Shown here in pieces: positions 1 to 4,580 of a stretch of 6,760 nucleotides of DNA. Source of the DNA: Actinomycetota bacterium (GTDB lineage Bacteria; Actinomycetota; Humimicrobiia; Humimicrobiales; Humimicrobiaceae); the NCBI GenBank assembly GCA_028718045.1, contig JAQUMQ010000075.1, forward strand, positions 1 to 6,760, written 5' to 3'. Both the position numbers and the translations under genes were made by a program. The notes beneath the pieces were generated by a model. It was not told where the DNA came from. It was given only the letters and a program-made list of their open reading frames with translations, and did no database searches. How positions within the stretch are numbered: position 1 is the stretch's first letter; each line of letters opens with the position of its first letter.

Positions 1-217
1 AAAATTTTATAAATGAGTAATAAAAAATATACTAGAAGATATAAAAAATACTTATCGTCAAATTCCTTGGAATAAAATAAGCGGAATGAGAAATAAACTG
101 ATACACGAATATTTTGGTGTTGACCTTGAGACTTTATGGAATACTATTAAAAACAGACTGCCTGAAATAAAATCACCGATAGCAGAGATATTAAATAATA
201 TAAATACCAGAGAGTAA
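1..217 (+). pseudogene. HepT-like (DUF86) toxin, C-terminal fragment, probably frameshifted
   Basis: The frame from 17 to the TAA at 215-217 encodes 66 residues that match the end of HepT/DUF86 proteins, the HEPN-type toxins of MNT/HepT pairs. The diagnostic part is IPWNKISGMRNKLIHEYFGV, which carries the R-x(4)-H-x-Y catalytic motif (R-N-K-L-I-H-E-Y), followed by the usual D-L-E-T-L-W helix. The same frame has a stop at 14-16. In the family the residues before IKNI are normally I-G-E-A. Here I-N-E can be read from 9-17 in another frame, and the expected continuation I-K-N-I begins at 20, so one base appears lost at about 18-19. No start codon and no MNT nucleotidyltransferase partner lie in the window. 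The family match is clear. That the gene is broken is an inference from 16 bases of upstream sequence and could be a sequencing error. Confidence 0.75.
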
Positions 218-473
218 AGCTAAATGGCTGCCCCAGGTAATGAAATTTGGAACCTGATTTTGGAGGAATTGACAAAATTAAAAGGATTATTTTAACTTTT
301 AACAACTATTTTAGAGTGTTATAATTAGGGTTGCTTATTCCCCTGTTTTTCATCTAACAAATCTTTAAAAACCAAATATGAAAAAATCAGAGTCTGCAAA
401 TAGTTTTTATAGCTTCATAAAAAATAAGATTTTTGAAATTATCCTTAAATTTGAGAAATGCCTTTAATACTTC

Positions 474-740
474 TTATTTATGCACTAATTCTTTTTTAAT
501 TCTCTCATATAAAAATATTTTCATTAATGACTGATAAGGAATATCATGTTTGTTTGCCAATAGCTTTATTTCTTCAAGCATGGACTCAGGAAGTCTTAAT
601 GATATAGTTTTAACTGAAGGTTTTAAATCAGGAAATACTACCTTTTTTGCTTTTTTCCAATCAATATATTCTGAAGAATCAGCATTTGCCCAAAATTCTC
701 TTTCTTTGTCTTCACTTTCAAAATTAGGAATCTTTTTCAT
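474..740 (-). CDS. brnA: BrnA-like antitoxin (CopG/ribbon-helix-helix type)
   Basis: This 88-residue protein is the antitoxin partner of the adjacent BrnT. The N-terminal part (residues 1-35) has the pattern IPNFESEDKEREFWANADS followed by S-E-Y-I-D-W, typical of CopG-type/BrnA antitoxins, and contacts the toxin in this family. The C-terminal half (about 44-82) reads K-T-I-S-L-R-L-P-E-S-M-L-E-E-I, a classic ribbon-helix-helix DNA-binding strand and helix, then a second helix with Y-Q-S-L-M-K-I-F-L. The ATG lies inside the end of brnT, so the two genes overlap by 17 nt in different frames; a weak AGG about 12 nt upstream suggests translational coupling. In the family the toxin-antitoxin complex represses its own promoter, and the palindrome at 1046-1070 is the likely operator. 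The length is normal for the family. Confidence 0.9.
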   Translation of the reverse strand: MKKIPNFESEDKEREFWANADSSEYIDWKKAKKVVFPDLKPSVKTISLRLPESMLEEIKLLANKHDIPYQSLMKIFLYERIKKELVHK

Positions 741-1038
741 TATTTATATAAACCTGTCTTTCTTTCTTATTCATATCACGTGCCGATATAACTCTTATTT
801 GTTTTTTACGGATGGTAAATACAATAAACAGAAATCTATCGGTATCAGTTTTCCCTAAAGCATAATATCTTTTTTCACTCTGTGAATGTTCTGTATCCTC
901 ATAGGCAATTAATGGAAGATTAAAAAATACTTGTTCACACTCAAATGAACTTACTCCATGAACGAGCCTGTTTTTATCAATATTGCCTTTATCCCATTGA
1001 AAACTTTTACATTCTACTAACTTATGGTAAATATCCAT
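724..1038 (-). CDS. brnT: BrnT family type II toxin (ribonuclease)
   Basis: This 104-residue protein matches BrnT toxins, small RelE-fold ribonucleases that stop translation when freed from BrnA. Family landmarks in order: F-Q-W-D-K-G-N (13-19), N-R-L-V-H-G-V-S-S-F-E (about 23-33), V-F-F-N-L-P-L (37-43), a charged E-H-S-Q-S-E-K-R-Y-Y-A-L-G-K segment (about 50-63), then L-F-I-V-F-T-I-R and I-R-V-I-S-A-R-D-M-N-K-K-E-R near the C terminus, which supplies the conserved R/H/E-type active-site residues. The toxin precedes the antitoxin, the usual BrnTA order. About 12 residues precede the F-x-W-D motif where most family starts are shorter, but no other in-frame ATG or GTG exists nearby. No Shine-Dalgarno is visible, and the promoter places the transcript start only a few bases before the ATG, so the mRNA is probably almost leaderless. 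Confidence 0.92.
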   Translation of the reverse strand: MDIYHKLVECKSFQWDKGNIDKNRLVHGVSSFECEQVFFNLPLIAYEDTEHSQSEKRYYALGKTDTDRFLFIVFTIRKKQIRVISARDMNKKERQVYINNEKDS

Positions 1039-1045
1039 TTTAGTT

Positions 1046-1070
1046 AATGTATATCATGGTAATATACATT
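1046..1070. promoter_or_regulatory. Palindromic operator for BrnA/BrnTA autorepression
   Basis: This is a perfect inverted repeat: AATGTATAT (1046-1054), a 7-nt centre (CATGGTA), then ATATACATT (1062-1070). It fills the spacer of the brnTA promoter and covers the -10 box, so a bound ribbon-helix-helix dimer or tetramer would block RNA polymerase. The position and symmetry are seen directly. Binding by BrnA is inferred from known autoregulation in the family. Confidence 0.75.
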
Positions 1071-1076
1071 TGTCAA
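1048..1076 (-). promoter_or_regulatory. brnTA promoter
   Basis: Read on the minus strand, TTGACA (1076-1071) is followed by a 17-nt spacer and TATACA (1053-1048). The -35 is a perfect consensus, the -10 matches 5 of 6, and the spacing is optimal. The predicted transcription start is near 1041, only about 3 nt before the brnT ATG at 1038. Confidence 0.8.
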
Positions 1077-1095
1077 CAATAATAAAAACTTAATT

Positions 1096-1190
1096 TAACC
1101 GTTCAGGCGAACTAATGCCCCGTTAATTGGCGAAGAACCAGAACCAACCCGAAGAACCGAAGAACCCGTTTTTGGTGGAGTTCCGGAGTT
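1096..1190. repeat. GC-rich segment with tandem GAAGAACC units
   Basis: This stretch between tRNA-Gln and brnT is visibly more GC-rich than everything around it. It contains GAAGAACC three times (1132-1139, 1151-1158, 1159-1166, the last two head to tail), degenerate GAACC/AACC units between them, GGCGAA twice (1106-1111, 1129-1134), and a GGAGTTCC/GGAGTT duplication (1177-1190). It looks like a small repeat or mobile remnant attached to the tRNA 3' side. No coding sense is convincing. The function is unknown. Confidence 0.5.
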
Positions 1191-1264
1191 TGGCTGGGGA
1201 GGGAGGGCTCGAACCCCCGCACCATGATCCAGAGTCATGTGTCCTACCACTAGACTACTCCCCA
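1191..1264 (-). tRNA. tRNA-Gln (anticodon CTG)
   Basis: The full cloverleaf folds on the minus strand in 74 nt. The acceptor stem is TGGGGAG with CTCCCCA (7 bp), then discriminator G and an encoded CCA. The D-arm is GTC/GAC around TAGTGGTAG. The anticodon stem is CATGA/TCATG with loop CTCTGGA, giving anticodon CTG (1230-1232) that reads CAG. The variable loop is GTGC, and the T-arm is GGGGG/CCTCC around TTCGAGC. The CTG isoacceptor is the rarer glutamine tRNA in AT-rich bacteria; a TTG tRNA presumably exists elsewhere. Confidence 0.96.
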
Positions 1265-1284
1265 GAGTGGAAATGCAAAACATT

Positions 1285-1312
1285 ATTATAAGTTAAGTAA
1301 AAAAAAATACAA
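1285..1312 (-). promoter_or_regulatory. Probable tRNA-Gln promoter
   Basis: On the minus strand, TTGTAT (1312-1307), a 16-nt spacer and a perfect TATAAT (1290-1285) precede the tRNA, which would leave a leader of about 14 nt. The -35 match is weak (3 of 6), the -10 is consensus. Confidence 0.5.
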
Positions 1313-1419
1313 ATAAATATAATATATTTTAATATAATGAAAATACCTTCATTGTTTAAAATTATTATATCAAAAGAACATATTAATAATCATTTGGAGG
1401 CAGTTATGGTTATGTTAAA

Positions 1420-1791
1420 TCAAAACCACATCGTACCGTCAGCATCGAGAACCAAATCATTCAAGGTTGCTGCACCAACAATCTTGGAATAATCAACAAA
1501 ATCTTCAGGTTTTAAGTCTTGGCCGAAAACCTGCATGCTTTGTTGGCATATCATCATTTTTATCCCCATTTCTGCGGTTTTATCCATAACTTCTTTTAAA
1601 GAAGGAAAGTTCCCCATTTTTATTTTTTCTGCATTTCCTTTAACCACAACGGTTATGCCTTCTCCCAAAAAATATATTATTGGCTCTATATCCATAGCAA
1701 TTGCGGTTTGCGCAAGTATGAAAGGAGAATATAATCTTTGAGGAGAGTTTATCCCGCTTGTTTGGACATATAAAAGTTTTTTATTTGACAT
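1420..1791 (-). CDS. DsrE family sulfurtransferase-like protein
   Basis: This 123-residue cytosolic protein belongs to the DsrE/DsrF-like fold family, whose members bind or carry sulfane sulfur on a cysteine. Visible landmarks: the first strand K-K-L-L-Y-V-Q-T-S-G with the N-S-P-Q-R-L-Y-S-P-F loop, the helix F-I-L-A-Q-T-A-I-A-M, the strand I-I-Y-F-L-G-E-G-I-T-V-V, and the late motif I-V-G-A-A-T-L-N-D-L typical of this subgroup. C82, in I-C-Q-Q-S near the TusD-type active-site position, is the only cysteine and the likely sulfur carrier. The start is supported by AAGGAG (1803-1798) 6 nt before the ATG. It lies 151 nt downstream of tusA on the same strand, so it may be co-transcribed or have its own promoter. 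In this context it is a plausible sulfur-relay partner of TusA; the substrate is unknown. Confidence 0.88.
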   Translation of the reverse strand: MSNKKLLYVQTSGINSPQRLYSPFILAQTAIAMDIEPIIYFLGEGITVVVKGNAEKIKMGNFPSLKEVMDKTAEMGIKMMICQQSMQVFGQDLKPEDFVDYSKIVGAATLNDLVLDADGTMWF

Positions 1792-1942
1792 TTTATGCTC
1801 CTTGATTATTTATGTTTATCTCATTATGGTAATTCATTACGTCAATAAATAACAATATAAATAATTGCCCTATAAATTATATTTTAAGAATCATTGAATG
1901 TCTTATGTTAAACTCTTTACTCATGTAATTATGTAAAGGTTT

Positions 1943-2266
1943 TTAAGTGGTTTTTTTAATTAAAAACTTAAATGTATCTTTATTTTTTTCTATACTAATT
2001 AATTTGTTTTCGGTCCTTTTTGCCCATGCTTTTATATCCTCTTCAGAAGCAGGATCGTCTGCAAGAAGTAAAAGTATCTGATTTTTTTTAAGGGTACTGA
2101 TTTTTTTTCTGGTTTCAAATACCGGAGCAGGGCAATAAAGTCCTGTACAGTCAAGAATTTCATCGGGTTTTATTTTAAATTCGACACTGCATGGCGAACA
2201 TAAATCAGCCAGATTATTTTTTACCTCAGGTTCGCAATATGGGCATTTGCATTGCTTGTCGTCCAT
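1943..2266 (-). CDS. TusA/SirA family sulfur carrier with an N-terminal CxxC-CxxC module
   Basis: This 107-residue protein has two parts. Residues 38-105 are a TusA domain: L-D-C-T-G-L-Y-C-P-A-P-V-F-E-T-R-K-K, with the sulfur-carrying cysteine C45 in the C-P-x-P motif, then A-D-D-P-A-S-E-E-D-I-K-A-W, the conserved second half. TusA proteins take persulfide sulfur from a desulfurase or rhodanese and pass it to targets such as tRNA thiolation or DsrE-type proteins. Residues 1-30 are extra: C6, C8, C11 and C23, C26, forming C8-P-Y-C11 and C23-S-P-C26 knuckles 11 residues apart, as in a zinc ribbon. A typical TusA is about 75-85 residues without this. The ATG directly abuts the nifU stop codon (TAA then ATG), with AAGGAG (2278-2273) inside nifU 6 nt upstream, so the two are translationally coupled. 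Confidence 0.9.
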   Translation of the reverse strand: MDDKQCKCPYCEPEVKNNLADLCSPCSVEFKIKPDEILDCTGLYCPAPVFETRKKISTLKKNQILLLLADDPASEEDIKAWAKRTENKLISIEKNKDTFKFLIKKTT

Positions 2267-2647
2267 TTATATCTCCTTATGTTGTTCCATGTAATTTTCT
2301 ATAGCCTTATGAAGTGCGTCTGCACCGAGATTCGAACAATGCAGCTTGTTTTCGGGAAGTCCTCCCAGCTGTTCAGCGACATCCTTATTTGATATCTGTA
2401 ATGCTTTCTCGAGAGTCATCCCTTTTGCCATTTCACTTACCATACTTGAAACTGCTATAGCAGCTCCGCATCCGAATGTTTTAAATTTTACGTCATCGAT
2501 TTTATTATCCTTAACTTTTATATAAAAAGTCATCATATCTCCGCAAACCGGATTTCCAACCTCGCCCACACCATCCGCATCCGGTATTTCGCCTACATTT
2601 CTTGGATTCGCAAAATGGTCCATTACTTTTTCATTGTACTGAAACAT
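2267..2647 (-). CDS. nifU: IscU/NifU-type Fe-S cluster assembly scaffold
   Basis: This 126-residue protein is a single IscU/NifU N-terminal domain, the scaffold on which [2Fe-2S] clusters are built from sulfur and iron. The three conserved cluster cysteines are present: C35 (G-N-P-V-C-G-D, with the conserved D37), C60 (F-G-C-G-A-A-I-A) and C104 (K-L-H-C-S-N-L-G). The start M-F-Q-Y-N-E-K-V-M-D-H-F-x-N-P-R-N-V-G is standard. Full-length NifU adds ferredoxin-like and Nfu domains, which are absent. The Hsc70-recognition motif LPPVK of IscU is L-P-E-N-K here (97-101), in keeping with the lack of hscA/hscB in the window. The ATG has AGAGG a few bases upstream. The gene follows nifS after a 328-nt gap and is fused in translation to tusA. 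Symbol choice between nifU and iscU is by convention only. Confidence 0.93.
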   Translation of the reverse strand: MFQYNEKVMDHFANPRNVGEIPDADGVGEVGNPVCGDMMTFYIKVKDNKIDDVKFKTFGCGAAIAVSSMVSEMAKGMTLEKALQISNKDVAEQLGGLPENKLHCSNLGADALHKAIENYMEQHKEI

Positions 2648-2975
2648 ATTTCCTCTCTATTTCTAGATTTTCCAATTATTGTAATTTAATTTATCATAGC
2701 TTTTCAAGCTTATATGATATAACAATTTCAAAACTTTAATATTTACGGCTATAAAACTTAAAAAAAGAAAATTTATTACCATCAATATATCAGTTTTAAA
2801 TTTATTGTCACCCTCTTTTTAATTTTAGATTAATGATTTGTTTAAAAATTTCATTCAAAAAATAAGATTGATTGCTCCAACCGACAATATGAAAAAAATC
2901 TGTCCGTGCTCATTGATTATGACAGAAGATAAAAACAGCGTATTTCAGCGATTTTTTTATTGACTGTTGCAGCTG
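2648..2975. other. Intergenic region between nifS and nifU
   Basis: This 328-nt AT-rich gap has no supportable gene. It contains one notable inverted repeat just upstream of nifU: TATCATAGCTT (2692-2702), loop TTC, then AAGC (2706-2709), a 3-nt bulge and TATGATA (2713-2719). A short hairpin with 6-bp arms (2959-2964 and 2975-2980) overlaps the nifS stop but has no T-tract in the direction of transcription. The gap is long enough for a separate nifU promoter, but I see no convincing -35/-10 pair. Confidence 0.4.
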
Positions 2976-4145
2976 TCAATTTTTGTAAAGAGGTGACATT
3001 TTCCTCAACTTGTCGATGATAGGTGGTAAAACTTCTATTACTTTTTCAATTTCTGTCTCTGTATTGTATTTTCCCATCGAGAATAAGATCGATCCCTGAG
3101 CGGTTGCATGGTCAAGACCTATTGATGTGCATACATGGGAAACTTTTAGTGCCTGCGAAGCACATGATGAGCCTGTAGCAACCATTATTTTCTGCATATT
3201 CAAAAATAATACTATTGATTCGCCCTCGATATATTTAAAGCTTACATGCACATTTCCGGGTAGCCTATTCTTCATTGAGCCGTTTGATACGACTTCGTTT
3301 ATGTTTTCGGTGATTCCCTTAAAAAGCTTATCGCGAAGCTTTACTAATTTTTCGTTAATCGAGCTCATTTCTATCTTTGCAATTTCGCATGCTTTGCCAA
3401 AGCCAGCTATTCCGGCGACATTTTCAGTACCGGCTCTTCTGCCTTTTTCCTGGACTCCTCCAAGTATGAATGGTTTTATTCTTATGCCTTTTCTTACGTA
3501 AAGCGCAGCAGCTCCTTTCGGACCATACATTTGCTGTGATGAAAAGCTTAAGGCATCAATTCCAAGATCGCTTACATTTAAAGGTATAATCCCTGCCGTT
3601 GCAATACCATCACTATGAAAAATAATTCCTGCCTCATGGGCAATTTGTGAAATTTCCTTGACTTGTTGGATCGTTCCAATTTCATTATTTGCATGCATGA
3701 TGGAAATCATAACAGTCTCAGGCCTTATGGCTTTTTTTATTTCCTCGGGATCGACGAATCCTTCTTTGTCTACGGGAATAATTGTGGTTTCGTATCCATT
3801 TTTATTAAGTTCTTTTAACGGATTAAGTATCGAAATATGTTCTATTACCGAAGATATGATATGCTTTCCCTTGTTTTGGTTAGCCTCTGAAATGCCTTTT
3901 AAAGCAAAGTTATTCGATTCTGAGCCACATGAAGTAAAATAGATTTCTTCGGGAGTTGCTCCGATAAGATTTGCGATTCGTTCTCTTGCTCTGTCAAGTC
4001 CTTCTCTTGCGTCCGCTCCTACCTGATGTACACTTGACGGGTTCCCATAATGCTCCAGGATAAACGGCAGCATTTCTTTTATAACTCTATCATCAATTTT
4101 AGTGGATGATGCATTATCCAAATATATCAGATTTTGATTTTCCAT
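2976..4145 (-). CDS. Cysteine desulfurase homologue (NifS/IscS) lacking the PLP Schiff-base lysine
   Basis: This 389-residue fold-type I protein has the normal IscS/NifS length. Conserved parts: I-Y-L-D-N-A-S-S-T (7-15), Y-G-N-P-S-S-V-H (33-40), T-S-C-G-S-E-S-N-N (71-79), I-E-H (101-103, the PLP-stacking His103), H-A-N-N-E-I-G (151-157), H-S-D (177-179, the Asp that pairs with the PLP nitrogen), Y-G-P-K-G (207-211), G-R-R-A-G-T-E-N (235-242) and the mobile-loop cysteine C328 in G-S-S-C-A-S. The lysine that normally binds PLP, in the S-x-H-K motif just before the Y-G-P-K-G, is absent: residues 202-205 read S-S-Q-Q. The PLP-contacting Gln is Ala182. Ordinary desulfurase activity is therefore doubtful; a scaffold or cysteine-ligand role, as proposed for lysine-less IscS of Archaeoglobus, is an inference. 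AAGGA 7 nt upstream supports the ATG. It leads the nifU-tusA-dsrE set. Confidence 0.93.
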   Translation of the reverse strand: MENQNLIYLDNASSTKIDDRVIKEMLPFILEHYGNPSSVHQVGADAREGLDRARERIANLIGATPEEIYFTSCGSESNNFALKGISEANQNKGKHIISSVIEHISILNPLKELNKNGYETTIIPVDKEGFVDPEEIKKAIRPETVMISIMHANNEIGTIQQVKEISQIAHEAGIIFHSDGIATAGIIPLNVSDLGIDALSFSSQQMYGPKGAAALYVRKGIRIKPFILGGVQEKGRRAGTENVAGIAGFGKACEIAKIEMSSINEKLVKLRDKLFKGITENINEVVSNGSMKNRLPGNVHVSFKYIEGESIVLFLNMQKIMVATGSSCASQALKVSHVCTSIGLDHATAQGSILFSMGKYNTETEIEKVIEVLPPIIDKLRKMSPLYKN

Positions 4146-4580
4146 AGCATATTCCTTTTTGTATCACTATAATTATTTGTTTATAGACATTTTTTAATAC
4201 ATATTATGAAATTTAGCAATATAAATAATATGACTATTTTGATTAAGCGATTATTTTGATAAAAAAAGATTAGCGATATTTATAATTATATAAATAATGA
4301 TATAAGGCAATTTTTATTTAAAACTTTATTACCGTCATTAATTGTATTATGAATTCATATAATTTAAAATTGAAGTTGCCCAAAAGTTAAAAAGATAAAG
4401 GGATGCAATTTTTATTAAACTCGAGAGGATAAAGATTAAAAGTCTAAAAAAATGATTTTTGCAAAGAATTACGTGAAAATATATAAGTTAAGATATTAAT
4501 ATATGCGTGTCATGAAGTTATGCGGCAGATGTTTTTAAAAATACTACAATTAAAAATTTAATGATGAAAAATACCGATAA
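4146..4580. other. Divergent intergenic region
   Basis: These 435 nt separate nifS (minus) from the coiled-coil gene (plus) and must hold both promoters. No gene is supportable. The plus-strand promoter at 4459-4487 is the clearest element. Also present are a perfect 12-bp palindrome TATGAATTCATA (4348-4359) and an imperfect direct repeat GCAATTTTTATT...AAACT (4307-4325 and 4405-4421). No convincing -35/-10 pair is seen for nifS. Confidence 0.4.
4459..4487 (+). promoter_or_regulatory. Probable promoter of the coiled-coil gene set
   Basis: TTGCAA (4459-4464), a 17-nt spacer and TATAAG (4482-4487) match 4 of 6 and 5 of 6 of the sigma-70 consensus. The start of transcription would be near 4494, giving a leader of about 87 nt before the ATG at 4581. 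Confidence 0.5.

Noticed and set aside
327..350. AGGG-loop-CCCT plus GTTTTT after the hepT remnant as a terminator
   Set aside because: A 4-bp stem with a 10-nt loop is too unstable, despite the T run.
378..467. Plus-strand 29-codon frame downstream of brnA
   Set aside because: No ribosome binding site, low-complexity AT-driven composition and no similarity that I can see.
550..858. Plus-strand open frame of 102 codons
   Set aside because: It lies antisense to brnA and brnT, which have clear family matches; its sequence has no recognisable domain.
1100..1140. Integron attC-like site in the GC-rich patch
   Set aside because: The core-site consensus (GTTRRRY with an inverse partner) is not met and no cassette structure surrounds it.
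1095..1283. Minus-strand open frame of 62 codons
   Set aside because: It runs through the tRNA-Gln gene and the GC-rich repeat patch; it is open by composition and has no ribosome binding site or family match.
1336..1353. Hairpin AATGAA-loop-TTCATT between dsrE and tRNA-Gln as a terminator
   Set aside because: The stem is only 6 AT-rich base pairs and no T-tract follows in the direction of transcription.
1915..1938. Hairpin CTTTAC-loop-GTAAAG just after tusA as a terminator
   Set aside because: A 6-bp AT-rich stem with only three T residues following on the minus strand; too weak to call.
2889..2963. Plus-strand 24-codon frame beginning M-K-K-I-C-P-C-S
   Set aside because: Too short, no ribosome binding site, and it ends next to the nifS 3' end; chance is the simplest explanation.
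3127..3942. Two plus-strand open frames inside nifS
   Set aside because: Both are antisense shadows of the strongly conserved NifS coding sequence.
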